Assembly (NCBI GenBank): GCA_907165275.2
Contig: OU015673.1
Coordinates: 2,929,001 to 2,993,000 of the forward strand
DNA length: 64,000 nt
Reading direction: 5' to 3'
Source: Zygaena filipendulae
Lineage: Eukaryota > Arthropoda > Insecta > Lepidoptera > Zygaenidae
The notes under the pieces are model-generated. The model saw only the letters and a list, made by a program, of their open reading frames with translations, had not been told where the DNA came from and did not search any database. The position numbers and the translations under genes were made by a program. Below are positions 9,801 to 21,200 of this stretch, piece after piece; the stretch's first letter is position 1, and every line of letters starts with the position of its first letter.

Positions 9801-10441
9801 ATATTTGACTAGCTGTTCCCCGCGGTTTCACCCGCGTTAATTTCGGAGTTCCCGCGGGAACTCCGGGATAAAAAGTACCCTATGTCCTTCTCTGTACCCC
9901 TGACAACGTGCATGCCAAATTTCATCCAAATCCGTTCTGCCGTTTTTGCTTGATTGAGTAACAAACATCCACACTTTCACATTTATAATATTAGTAGGAC
10001 TAGCTGTTCCCCACGGTTTCACTCGCAGTAATTTTGAAGTTCCCGCGGGAATTCCGTATTACAATATAGCCTATGTTACTCAGGGATAATGTAGCCTTCT
10101 AATGGTGAAAGAATTTCGGAGTTCCTGCGGGAATTCTGGGATAAAAAGTACTTTACGCTCTTTTCTGTACCCCTGACAACGTGTGTACAAAATTTCATGA
10201 TGATCGATTGAGCAGTTGAGGTGTGAAAGCGTACTTACCTAACAAACAAACATTTGCATTATGATACAATTTTTTAGATCGCGATGGACAAAGGGTGCCG
10301 CACTGGGCATACGCTTTGGAAGAAAGAAGTATTGCGGCTGAGGAGCGACTAGCGGATGCGGTGACAAGTCTAGCTTCCATCTGCGAGGATATATTATGTA
10401 GTCTGAACAAGATTGCAGACACATTACAGACCCAAAAATGA
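6887..10441 (+). CDS. Harbinger Myb/SANT-like accessory protein
   Basis: This is the DNA-binding partner protein of PIF/Harbinger elements, thought to help the transposase reach the nucleus and the element ends. Proposed exons are 6887-7087, 7269-7436, 7616-7676, 8362-8412, 8793-8837, 9536-9599, 9688-9756 and 10278-10441. Exons 1-2 encode the trihelix/SANT-like domain (KAWEELSLKLNSLG, KWKR, YWHLLKCRTKSKAA) and a GGGP...LTELEEKIVSIIG segment. The last exon encodes a coiled coil (HWAYALEERSIAAEERLADAV). Exons 8362-8412 and 8793-8837 are tandem duplicates, each phase 1 to 1. The exon lengths sum to 1 modulo 3. The frames before and after 9599/9688 disagree by one base, so this copy probably has a frameshift or an unusual junction there. 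AATAAA follows the stop at about 10469. Confidence 0.78.
7904..8340 (-). mobile_element. Helitron-like interrupted by a MITE
   Basis: CTAG at 7904-7907; body with CCCTGACAATGTG and ATGATGATCAGTGGAG; then the insertion around 8070-8267; then the GTTAAGGCATGAAAGCGTAAC tail. Nested inside a Harbinger intron. Confidence 0.6.
8116..8267. mobile_element. MITE with about 45-bp inverted ends, nested
   Basis: GTCCTGTGGACTACAGTAGT at left pairs with ACTACTGTAGTCCACAGAAC at right, and the arms extend to GCGACTTTGT / ACAAAGTCGC. A partial third copy of the end (GTCCTGTGGACTACAGTAGTC) lies at about 8070-8090. Confidence 0.7.
8793..8837 (+). CDS. Duplicated Pro/Leu-rich exon of the SANT-like gene
   Basis: Encodes (N)TPPLLLSEGNSEPE. 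The upstream sister exon 8362-8412 encodes (N)TPPAPLLLSEENNEHE. Intron sequence on both sides is also shared (ATAATATTTTGTG before, GTAAGTAACTTAAGTTC after), so this is a genomic tandem duplication of about 70-100 bp that kept phase. Confidence 0.7.
9103..9490. mobile_element. MITE with GGC-repeat arms (long hairpin)
   Basis: Outer arms GGCCGCACCTTCAG...AAATAAAC pair with inverted ...ACGGCTCTGAGTGCGACC. Inner arms CATTAAATTAATGTTAG pair with its exact inverse. The innermost arms carry (GGC)n (9254-9270) opposite (GCC)n (9348-9380) next to GAGACTGTGG. It is inserted in a Harbinger intron. Confidence 0.7.
9809..9999 (-). mobile_element. Helitron-like subfamily H1, full length
   Basis: CTAGCTGTTCCCCGCGGTTT to TAATATTAGTAGGA. 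It directly abuts the next copy at base 10000 with no spacer. Confidence 0.85.
10000..10262 (-). mobile_element. Helitron-like, composite of two subtypes
   Basis: The first part has CAGGGATAATGTAGCC and AATGGTGAAAGAA. It then restarts at TTTCGGAGTTCCTGCGGGAA with the H1 body (CTGTACCCCTGACAACG). Confidence 0.7.
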
Positions 10442-10526
10442 GAAATTAAATAATTAAAAAACTATGTAAATAAAGAAAAATTTTTATTTAACAAATTATG
10501 CACTAGTTTATTAATTTATTAATGTA

Positions 10527-10715
10527 CTAGCTGCTCCCCGCGGTAACTTCGGAGTTCCTGTGGGAATTCTGGGATAAAAAAGGACTCTATGTTCTTCTCT
10601 GTACCCCTGACAACGTGCATGCAAAATTTCATGATGATCGGTTGATCCGTTAAGGCGCGAAAGCGTAACAAACAAACAAACTAACTTTTACATTTATAAA
10701 TAATACTAGTAAGGA
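10527..10715 (-). mobile_element. Helitron-like, between the two Harbinger genes
   Basis: CTAGCTGCTCCCCGCGG to TAATACTAGTAAGGA; part of the terminal hairpin is deleted. Confidence 0.75.
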
Positions 10716-10803
10716 TTAAAGTCCACAACTCAGATTACGTGTACTTATAGTACACACTACACAATCCTTGTAGTTTTATATTTATGAGGTTTAATTCCCA
10801 ACA

Positions 10804-12735
10804 CTAGAAGAAATGTCTTGCATCGGATTCAGTGCTGTCACCAACTTCATACACTGACAGCTGACTGCGTTGAAGTAACTGTATATCCTCTGATGTGAGC
10901 ACAGGTACAGGCACATTGTGTGCGTTGGCTATATTGTGCAGCACAACACATGCATTTACTATTTTCCCAGCCTTTGTTGGATTATAGTGCAGCACGCGAT
11001 GTGCTAACAAACACCGCCAACGCGCCTTTAGCATCCCAAAACACCTTTCAACCACGTTACGGGTGCTGCAATGTAGGTTTGTATAAAATTCGTCTGGAGA
11101 CCCTTCTTCAGCTCTCAAGATGGGCGTCATCATATATGGTCTTTGGGCGAAGCCTGAATCTCCTATAAAAAAGTACACTATAAAGTTCTATACTTTTATC
11201 ATTACCATTTATACTTTGTACTATTTACTTAGTCATATTTTAAAACTAGCTGTGCCCCGCAGTTTCACCCCTTTGAAACATTTTTGTATAATAACTTTTT
11301 CCCGGTATCCAATTTAAATTAAACAATGCCTATATTATGTCGCTTTAGACTAAGCATAATCTACCTGTGAAAACTGCATGACAAAATCTTTTTTGTGTGA
11401 TGGTTGGTACTGGTGTTTAGGTACTCTTATCGCCCTCTCTTAATTTCATGAAAAAAATATTCAATGTACAGAATTAATGCAGATACCCTTTTATTATAGT
11501 ACAGATATTCATACCTAAAAGCCAGCATCTCTCCTCCCAAGTTGAGACGCTCAAGAAAAGTCTTTATAGGACTTTGAGCCCAAATAAAACTGTCATGGGC
11601 AGCACCACCATAGGAAGAGTCTATATATAAAATATTTAAATGTAGGTCACATATCTGAAAGAAAAAACAATCTTTTAACATTAATAATAATTTTCGGTAC
11701 CTACCTACTAAGTAGCTATTATTTAGGTTAAACAAATACAACAACAACATTGAGGGAATGGTATCCCTTGCGGTTAAAAAAAGCTTCTTCATGGTTCACT
11801 GGACGAATAATTGCAACATGTGTACCATCAATACAAGCAATAACCCCAGGGAATCCATGCTTATTCATAAAACTAAAATAAAGTATAAACTTATGTTATT
11901 TATACACAGATTATGGACATAATGAGTTAAGAAATCTATATTTGGTTTTCTGGCAAATTTTTATGTTTATAGTATTATATTATCTGTTATTGAGGGAATG
12001 GTATCCCTTGTGGTTAAAAAATGCTTCTTCATGGTTCACTGGATGAATAATTGCAACATGTGTACCATCAATACAACCAATAACCCCAGGACATCCATGC
12101 TTATTCATAAAACTAAAATAAAATATGTATTATAGAAATCTATATTTGTTTCTCTGGCAAATTTTTATAATTATGTTTATAGATTCTAGTAGGTACATAC
12201 TCTACCATAATAGCCTCTCTTGTCTCCCTCTGGGATGGGAACTTTATATACTTTGTCAGTATTTCTCGACTTTTCAAAGCATTTGTGACTTCCTCCAGAC
12301 ATTTTGAGAAAGTTGGTTGAGACATGTTGTGAAGGAAGGAAGCACCTACCCCACGTTGATATGACCCATTACTATAGAAAGCCAAGGCTGCAGCAATCTA
12401 AAAGACAATAGTTGGGTAGGTACTGAATGAAAAAATAAGATTGTACCTTTTTAAGTAATAAAGGCAAAATTTTATAGGTATTAGTAAGTAGGTAGGTATA
12501 ATCTTACTTTGAGTTCGTCTCGGATAGATGTTATTCGCTGGGTCCTTGGCAATATAGGAATAACCTCCTGGCATAGTTCAGTAGAAGACGCTTTATCCAA
12601 ACGGAACTGTGCAATGAATTCATTATGTGGGAGCGAAAATGGATTATAAGCGTCTCGCATTAAGCGCCTCTCATTTTTGAGCGCTTGTTTGCGAGTTTCC
12701 TCCTCCGCATACTCTAATAAAATTGCGCGAAACAT
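10804..12735 (-). CDS. Harbinger DDE transposase (HARBI1-like), probably degenerate
   Basis: This nuclease-fold transposase acts on the element's inverted repeats. Exons in transcript order: 12735-12508, 12397-12201, 11872-11740, 11654-11515 and 11162-10804. It starts MFRAILLEYAEEETRKQALK; a 5' UTR intron probably ends just upstream (TTTTAG at about 12745). Domain marks are QRGVGASFLHNMSQPTFSKC, CIDGTHVAII (first catalytic Asp), SSYGGAAHDSFIW, GDSGFAQRPYMMTP (second Asp) and NVVERCFGMLKARW (catalytic Glu). A second copy of the CIDGTH exon lies at 11989-12112. With canonical sites the last junction (11515 to 11162) is out of frame by one base, so the protein is likely broken here unless an unusual site is used. 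Confidence 0.8.
11247..11275 (-). mobile_element. Helitron-like 3' terminal fragment
   Basis: CTAGCTGTGCCCCGCAGTTT then CACCC; the rest is missing. Confidence 0.5.
11989..12112 (-). pseudogene. Duplicate of the transposase exon with the first catalytic Asp
   Basis: This is a near-identical copy of exon 11740-11872 and encodes HGCPGVIGCIDGTHVAII. The duplicated unit (11749-11972 versus 11989-12182) also includes the preceding intron. This copy lacks a GT donor after the homologous point and runs into a stop shortly after ...SLNNR, so it is probably skipped or dead. Skipping it keeps the frame of the other copy. Confidence 0.75.
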
Positions 12736-13153
12736 TGTAGTCCACCTAAAATGAAAGATTGTAGATTAATTCTTTTGTGAGCACATATATGAGAATTTAT
12801 TTTGTAACCCTTAAGGGTTTTAGGTTAACAACTTTATTTAATATACAAATAATATACAAATAACATATTTCACTTTAAATAACTTACAATTTACCTATTT
12901 CTGTCTTCAGAAACAACACTCGAGTTGTTTCACTGAGAAGCTATATTACTGCAATCACTCCTTGTCATTTTAAATTGAAACTGAGTTACGTAATCGCTAT
13001 TTTATAAAAAAAAAGTTTATCGATAGAACTTTAAATGTCAAAAGCTGTTTCTCTTTCAATCAACATTATTCAGAGACTTTAGCTGTCAAAACTTGTTACG
13101 TAATCGCAAAACAGTCATGTTTCCTATTTCTTACGAAAGTTGATAGAAACCAA

Positions 13154-13173
13154 AGTTACATAATCGCCCCACT
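13154..13173 (-). repeat. Harbinger right terminal inverted repeat
   Basis: AGTTACATAATCGCCCCACT is the inverse of the left end. Two further copies of GTTACGTAATCGC lie just inside, at 12985-12997 and 13095-13107. Confidence 0.85.
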
Positions 13174-13250
13174 GTTTACACGAAGCCAACACTGGCTGCC
13201 AATAAGACTGGCAGCCAGCGCTGGCTTGTTATTGGCCTCGTATAAACAGT
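13171..13250. repeat. 80-bp palindrome at the right Harbinger junction
   Basis: ACTGTTTACACGAAGCC pairs with GGCCTCGTATAAACAGT, and inner arms GGCTGCC/GGCAGCC and CACTGGC/GCCAGCGCTGG also pair. Its first bases coincide with the flanking GTTTACAC, so the Harbinger may have landed in an older palindromic element. Confidence 0.65.
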
Positions 13251-13701
13251 TTTTAAAGCCAAGATAGAAAGATAGTGTGAATAAAGATATAATATTATTA
13301 ATATATATATTTTTTTATTTAGCTGTTTCTTATTGTTGTGTAAGTAAGTATATTGGTAGAGTGTTTTTATGGTGTTTGCATACGTTAAGTAGGTACGTGT
13401 AGACATTAGGTATACTATAGGTACCTACACGTACCTACCATAATATTATGGTAGGATTTATTCAGAAAAGATATTTTAGTAGGTCCTTAAAAATAAAAAA
13501 TGTTTAAAAGGCCGCAAGCAGGTGCTTAAATTTAAAGTAGGTAGGTACTAACCTAACCTAACCTATCAGTTAAATAATAAATCTTTTTGGATTAGTGAAA
13601 ATATGAGGTCATCTCCAACCAAGTTTGTTTTTAAAACTAAAAGCCTACAAGATAAATAATAATTATTCGCTGAATGCATATTATTGTATCGTTAGTAGAT
13701 A

Positions 13702-13875
13702 AGCGTGTACCAGACTGTTTTAAACAAGCCTCCCCACAGGGTGACCTTGGCGGGAGGCTGGTTTAAAACCACCATTGGTAGCCCGTAATTTCGTTGCAAA
13801 GAACCGTCTGCACTGTTTTAAACCGTTGTTGAAAACTTCGGTTTTGGGCTTGTATACAACAGTCTGGTACACGCT
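13702..13875. mobile_element. MITE, 174 bp
   Basis: AGCGTGTACCAGACTGTT and its inverse AACAGTCTGGTACACGCT, with ATA on both outer sides as a possible 3-bp duplication. It lies between the Harbinger and ADAM gene 2. Confidence 0.75.
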
Positions 13876-14429
13876 ATAGTGTAAATCGGTTACCTACATA
13901 CGTGTATTGTATCCCTCAGAGCAAGGGCTATTGAGTTTTTGGCGAGAATCGAAGATGGCAGTCTTTTGTTTTCGTTTCAATAAAAAAATATTGAAAGTAG
14001 ATTTTGTTCTGTTTTATGATGCTGAGGGAGAACAAAATACATAAAAAACGTTTTTATGTACACAAGAAGTTGTTATTATGAAGTTTCAAGCTTATTTCTT
14101 TGGTCTTCGAAGAACTACAAGACCCGCCGATTTTAAAAATTTTGTTCATTTTTAAAATCGGACCTTTTTTGGACCAAAAATCAACAAAAAAAACATTACT
14201 CTACACTCTATAGTTGATGTCAATCTGAGATGTCAATCTAGGCAACTGTCAAAAGTGTCAAATTCCAACTTCAAATGTCAAACAACAAAACTTCTTCACA
14301 TGACAACTTGATTTTGTACAACCCGATATTACTAAGCCACTTTGTCTCCGTTGACAAGAACTTCTAGCAAATGCTCATGGTGGTTGTGCCGCATAATCGA
14401 TTGATCCGTTCACATGAAATCAAGTAAGA

Positions 14430-14560
14430 ATATTTATTTATTTATTTATTTATTTAACAATTAATGCACACAAGGACAACATAAAAAGAAAGAAAGTATA
14501 AAAGTAAACATGTACAAGGGTCATGCTTATTCCATACAATTTGAAATAATGGTATCAAGC
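14430..14560 (-). mobile_element. LINE 3' end fragment
   Basis: A (TTTA)n run, then AACAATTAATGCACACAAGG and GGGTCATGCTTATTCCATA. The same sequence recurs at 53920-54025, consistent with a LINE tail on the minus strand. Confidence 0.5.
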
Positions 14561-15113
14561 GGTTTAATATATTTTTTTGTTAACCTGACAAATTCTTTGA
14601 GGTGTGAGTTGTGTTTACACTTAAATATTTTTTGACGTTGCGCTTGCGCGTTGTTACCCTGATTTATTTACAATTATTTTTGAAAAATAAAGGCACAGAT
14701 AATATAATACTATACTAAAGGCAAAAAAAATATTAAAACAATAAAATATGCAGTCTTCTTAAAAAATTCGAAAAGCCTTACCTATCACCTATAATGTACA
14801 CACATTAACTTTGTATTCAATCACATTCAATTCACAATATAATAAAAAATTCATATTGTAAATCTTATTTGCTATTTGTAGCTTTCTATAAATGGATGCG
14901 CAATACGTGACTGTAAGTCAACTAAACGCGGAGTGGGGAGATCATACATTGAAGTTGCCCATATTTTTTTTTATTTTAGTTTTTATTTTCAAGCCATGAG
15001 GTGTTAGTGTGTACGTGCCAATGATTTTTTGAATAATGTGCACCGCTTTGTTAACATAAAATTTCGCAAAATTCAACGAAATGTGTGATTTTTGTTCTTA
15101 ACGGATTAGATTA

Positions 15114-15252
15114 ATGATGTTTAAAATGTCATACGACAAAATGCAACCGTTCAAAATGTTCAAGTGCGGTGTGTGTGGCTGGTGCATACATTTTGTTTGC
15201 TTCCTAATTCTGTTAGCCCTGACAAAGGATGGCGTGAAGGCGCAGGAATTAA
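15114..15252 (+). CDS. ADAM gene 2 exon 1: start codon and signal peptide
   Basis: ATG at 15114 has an in-frame TAA 15 bases upstream (15099-15101), so this is the first possible start; a second ATG follows at once. The peptide has a Lys/Cys-containing n-region and then a hydrophobic core (HFVCFLILLALT). It ends at donor TTAA|GTAAGT in phase 1, which matches the next coding exon at 53346. The n-region is long for a signal peptide, so an internal Met (15129 or later) could be the true start. Confidence 0.85.
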
Positions 15253-18200
15253 GTAAGTCGTAAACGTGTAAATAAATATTTTTATTACTTTTTATTAAAC
15301 GAGTACCTTCCTGAATGTTAAATGTTGTTTTATAACTTTAATAACAAAACTTTACTATAGAATTATGTTATTAAGCTTGGGCAAAATGTGGAAAAAATTA
15401 TCACAAAATATCATCCAATATTACTTACTATTATTGTTAGATTGAACTAAGTACAGGCAGCATTAAAAAATGTGAAAACACTTCTCAGTTGTTGAATTTT
15501 AATGCAATAGTAATAAAGTTCATCGACTGACAAAAATGTTGCATATTTTTGATGCTCACTGTACTTATAAAATAAGTGTACTAAACCTTATCCTTTAATG
15601 AGCAGTTAAAAAACAGATGATTAGGTATTTTGTTTAATGTATACCTATATCTTTTTTTGGTTACTTACCTCTATGTAAAAGGATAGATATTAGAATACTA
15701 TAGGTACTGACAATAGTGACAACAAAGTAATGGTGTATCAATGTTATCATTGATCCAAAATAATAAAGGATCAATTAAAGGCCTACTCAAAAATATACCA
15801 AAAACATAATTAAAAGACTAATTGTCATAGAAATGAAAATTAAAGTACAATAATAAATAAACTCTACTGCATTGCAACAAAACAACAGGTATCATTATGG
15901 TCTGATCTTCTGCTGATGCAACAAGCCCTAAAGCTCAGTATCCATCAAACAGGAAAAGGACAGAAATGAGAAGAGATATTTCATAAATAACCATTCGTTA
16001 ATGTGAGAATAACAATATCTGGTTGGTTATTTACAAAATCTTCTCTACCTATTTCCCTTTCAGATAGTTTGCCTGACTACAGTCCGTAACAGGATCATTG
16101 GGAATTGCACTTTTTGTTGGTTTTTGAATTTTTTTACTCGCTGTTCCCTGCAGTTTCACCTGTGGTATTTTTGGAGTTTCTTTGGGAATTCTGTGTTACA
16201 ATCTAGCCTATGTTACTCAGGGATAATGTAATATTAGAAGTACTTTAAATAGTAATACAGCTTTAAGCCATTAGCTATTTACGTTCTGTTTACAATTTTC
16301 TGACTTTATTTGTGCACACAAAATATTCCTTCATAGTCTGAGGACTGAGTGTGAATATAATTTACAGAAAAAGCTGTGTGTTGAACTAATTATTTAATTT
16401 AATTAAGCTAATTTAAGCATTTTGATACATTTATAGAAAGACTTGAAGGTTATGCTCGGTCTCATGTGTGCTCTGAATACACCTTAATATCCCACTCAGC
16501 CACACTGTTGCATATCTTTATTTACTTCTTTAGTTTTTGACTTCAAACACTGTGTTGCTACAGTGACTATGCCAATGTCATGTAGTTTGAGAATACCAGT
16601 GCCCTCCTGAGGTTTCACTTGTTTCTAAATTACCTTTCTATGTTTCTTTATTTTGAAAAAATCAGACGATGTGAGATGATGACGTATTTGGTCTCATTTC
16701 TTCATGCTTCTTCAAGGATTAGGTAACATAACATTAGTAACAGCATTTCCCTTAAGATTTTTCTCCTCAGTTTTCACAATTAGGGACTGAATTTCCTTAA
16801 TGTTTGCCCACATTACATGAAGCCCTCTGCAAAATTCCAAGTTTTATTGATGAATCAGTTAGTTAAGACATGTAGTTTTATATGACATACTAACTTTTCC
16901 ACCCCAGTTTTACATCATGAATTTGGACACTGCCTCAAGAACTCTAAAAAGTGCCCTATGTCAGAGATACTGTAGCTTTCTATCAGTAAAATAATTTTTA
17001 GAATCGCTTTAATAATTCCAGAGATTAACACTGTAACTATAATATCGAAATGTATATAAACATACCTACTAACTCAAAAAAATTATAAACTCTCTCTCTC
17101 TGTAATATTAGTGGAGATTCACATAATATTACCTAGGTGTCTTCGTTTTTTGTAGGTATTTTTTTTACAACATACCTAATAGCTAGCTATGTTATCAAAC
17201 CAAACAGCGCCAACATTATAATATGGATCCCGTGTTGTGGTAAAAGCCCGATATCGCCGGATGCTACTGCCGTATCCGCTTTGCGAAACTGCTCACTGAC
17301 CGCCATCGAGGCTAAATGACAATAATAATGACTGGTTACTAACGGCACACGAAACCCAATCGCTAAGCTTCGCCATCAAAAACCATTGGGCAATGGAAAG
17401 TGTCCAACTTCGAACTGTTGAAATACTGTTGCGCTTGTCGATCTGCATTATGTAAATACGTAAAGAACTTTCCTATTGTTTGTGTTTATTAATTTTGTTG
17501 AACTCCGTGTGTCCACACGACATGTTCTTCCAATCCCTTTAGACATAATGCCCGCTCCACATTCACGCGAGAGAATCGCGAGAACGTGAATGTGGAGCAC
17601 TGAAGCAGATTTTCTCCGCCGATTCTCGTGGTTTTCTCGCGTTCTCGCAAGATTCTCGTGTGAATGTGGAGCGGGCTTAAGGGATGTTCAATTAGGGATC
17701 TATATATTTAACAACTGACGCGGAATCGTTAAAGGTGCGCTATGCGAAGCCTGTTTATTACTAGGTGTGTGGTGTGACCCGCGGTTTCATCCGCGTGAGT
17801 TACGGAATTCCCGCAGGAACAATTTTTTTCTAAAATAAAAGTAGCTTAAGTTACTGCTTGTAACATCAGCTATCTGCCAGTGAAAGTCCCGTTAAAATCA
17901 GTCCAGCCGTTCCAGAGATTAGCCGGAATAAACAGACAGACGGAGAAAAAATTTAAAAAAAAAAAATTTTATGTGAGTACCGTATATATATACTTTTATG
18001 CATATTTACTACTAGCTGACCCCCGCGGTTGCACCCGCGGTGATTTAGGAGTACTCGTGGGAATTACGGGATAAAAAGTACCCTATGTCACTGAGGATCA
18101 CTTTAGCTTCCTATAAGTGAAATAATTTTCAAAATCGGTTCCGTAGATCCAGATATTATAACCTCACAAACTCACAAACACAAGAACTCACTAACTCTGG

Positions 18201-21200
18201 GGTTCCCGCGGGAATTACGAGATAAAAGTACCCTATATCACTCTGGATCACTGTAGCTCCCTATAAGTGAAAGAATTTTTAAAATCAGTTCAGTAGATCC
18301 AGAGATTACCCACTACAATCTCACAAACTCACGGACTCACAAACACCGGAGTTCCCGAGGTAATTCCTGAATAAAAGTACCCTGTATTACTCTGGATCAC
18401 TGTAGCTCCCTATAAGTGAAAGAATTTTCAAAATCGGTTCAATAGATCTAGAGATAGTTGTTCCCCTTAATTTTACCCGCGGGAAATTCAGAGTTCCCGC
18501 TGGAATTCCGGAAAGAAAAGTACCCTATGACTCTCAGGATCGCTGCAGCTTTCTGTAAGTAAAAGAATTTTCAAAATTGGTTCAGTAGATCCAGAGATCC
18601 CCTACAACGTCACAAACTCACAAACTCACAAACCCACAAACTCACAAACTTTTGCTCTTTATAATATTAGTATAGATTTAGTGAAAAGCTGTTAATTTGG
18701 AATTATAAACAGACACTTCAATTTTATCTAATATATATAAATCACGTGTCACGTTGTTTGTCCGCGATGGACTCCGAAACTACTGAACGGATTTTGATAA
18801 AATTTTGCAACCGTTTATAATATGGTCCAACTTAAAAGATAGGATAGTTTTTATCCCGGAATTCCCTCGGGAACTGAAGGACATAGAGTACTTTTTTCCC
18901 GCAACCTCCGCGGGAACTCCGAAATTACCGCGGATGAAATCGCGGGGGACAGCTAGTTTATGTGTATAGATGTAGAACAACAGACACGGAGTTATTCGGA
19001 AGTTACATTATTTTTAGAGCGGAAACACGCGCGAAAATGCGAAATGCTAACGGTCGACTCACGCGCCCGTGGATTGAATTTAAAATCTGGTCCTGGATGA
19101 TCTATTTGCTCGATACATTCAAATCAAATACCTAGTCAAATAAATAAAATCATTCCGTACTTTTCAATTCTATGAGATACCTAATTGTATAGTATCTGTA
19201 TTTTGTCGCAACTCGCAGCTAAATTGTAGGCATAATTCGTCTGTTTATGAACGGACGGCATTTCGTACAATAGCTCACACCGCTGTTTTGTACTTTTTAA
19301 CCTTCTGAAAATAAAATTGAAAAAAAAATCTTTTGCCAGGATGAAAAGTAGGTACCCTATGTCCTTTTCTGTACCCCTGACCACAGATAATATATTACTA
19401 TACCTACCCTGACTACGTATGTAAAATTTTACGATGATCAGTTGAGAAGTTAAGGCGTGAAAACGTAACAAACAAACATACATTCGCTTTCATGATAACT
19501 ATTAGTTAAGAATTATAATTTAAGATTACAGTATATAATGTAGATATGTGAAGAAAAAAAAATGTATATACACAATCAATTTTACTCTGCATCCTCAGTG
19601 AATCACATATTATGAACTCTAGGTAGGTAGGTAGCTTATGAGTAGTCACGATTGACTTCCGATAGTGATTGCTAACGCAATATACATAGTGAATCATTCA
19701 CCATGCACCATTTGCATAGGAAACGAATTACTCGGAAACTTCGCCGTGGTCCTCTGCGGGGCAAGGCAGAGACGATTAGCAAAGAATTACAGAATATCAC
19801 TCCATAAAGAAGCTACACCCTCCGCCTTCCACTAATTAGGTACATGCCACCTCGTGCCCCGCGATAGTTTGGTGGTGGTTTTGTCATTGTCATTGTCACA
19901 TGGAGTACGCCTATGTTCAACTTGGCGCGAAGCTGTCTGTCAACTGTCAGCTCGCTGTCAACCTTACGATACGAACACACGCATAACACGTGTACAAGCC
20001 GGCCGTCTTTACTTAGTGGAAAACTTGGAAAAGTACTTGAATCAGTTCATTTGTATGGAATGTCACCGGGCTGCAGTGCTATTAGTTCCACTTCCGTAAC
20101 TGACCTCCACTTGCTAAAGGTACCTTATCTATTTAAAACAAAATCAATCGCCACATAATATGTGATGGAGCACTTGAGAACGGCTCGACCGATTTGGCCG
20201 ATTTTATTTTTGTTGTGTTCGTAATTTTCAGGATAAGGTTTTTATGAAAGATTTTTTTTTAATTAAAATCCACCGAAGGTGTTGCTGCTGGAATTCCGAA
20301 AATCGCGTTACCTGGCTTAGTGGATACAGTAAGCACCCGATATATTAGTATCATATTATTTACCCGATTTCATTCACAGGATACTAAAAATAAACTCTCT
20401 TAAGTGCTAAAAACTTTGACTTAATTTTCTTGCATGTAGATCTCTTCGCACTTTCAGTAATGATTGTAAACTTTGATATTTATTTATTAAATTTATTTAT
20501 TCTATTCAATGCATTGCGTAATATACGTTTTATTGTTTTTATTAGATGGGCAATCAACCCGGCATAAACTCCGTGCTTGGGTTTAAACCCGATAAAAGTC
20601 CGTAAACGCCCATTTTTTATCGGGTTTAAACCCAAGCACCCAGTAGGCTTATCTCTGAAGTAACTCTCAAAGCTTTATCTTTTTGATGTTTCGCCACATT
20701 TTTATCTGTGGAACTCGCTAATCATTAGATAAAGCAAACGTTTCCTGCAAAGTATGCCAGTTGGATGTTTGTCTAGCGCGGCATATTTTGTTGATCGCGA
20801 GTCGTAACATTTAGTATTTACCTGTGGTAGAATAACCACAGAATTGTTACTAATATACCTTCCTAAATCTATGTAGATAACCTATACTCATACAGGATGT
20901 AATTTTAGACGAGGGACTAATTCAGACCTCCGATAATTAGTTAATTTATGCTTACATGTCATGTCTTTACATACATATTATATGTATAAAAAAGTAATTA
21001 ACTACCTAGTTTGACTGTAATGGATTAACTCAAAACATTAACTGCTGGATTAACTACTATTTAACAATAATAAATATTTTAGTATTTTGGTGTTGAAAAG
21101 TAGTTTTGGTCTGTAACGCTCATAGTTACTACTTTAGATAATTATGATTTTCATATCCAGAACTACTGAACCGATTTTACATTTGATTTATTGGCGCGCC

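Larger units (their letters stand above)
6422..13173. mobile_element. PIF/Harbinger DNA transposon (6.75 kb, two genes)
   Basis: The element has terminal inverted repeats with core GTGGGGCGATTAYGTAAC (left 6424-6441; right, inverted, 13155-13172). It carries the two genes expected of this superfamily, converging on 10441-10804. Both ends carry extra inward copies of the subterminal motif. It is flanked on both sides by GTTTACAC (6414-6421 and 13174-13181); a 3-bp TTA duplication is expected for the superfamily and is contained in it. It is interrupted by younger Helitrons (7904-8340, 9809-10262, 10527-10715) and MITEs (8116-8267, 9103-9490). Confidence 0.88.
13251..15113. other. Intergenic region upstream of ADAM gene 2
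   Basis: Holds the MITE at 13702, a small inverted repeat CCGATTTTAAAAATTTTGTT at about 14127, and the LINE fragment at 14430. Bases 14900-15113 should include the gene 2 5' UTR and promoter. I see no convincing TATA box, and the start site cannot be placed by eye. Confidence 0.4.

Noticed and set aside
18012..18676. CRISPR-like or satellite array
   Set aside because: The repeats are 145-160 bp, diverged and enclosed by Helitron ends in a eukaryotic genome, so they are treated as an internal expansion of that element.
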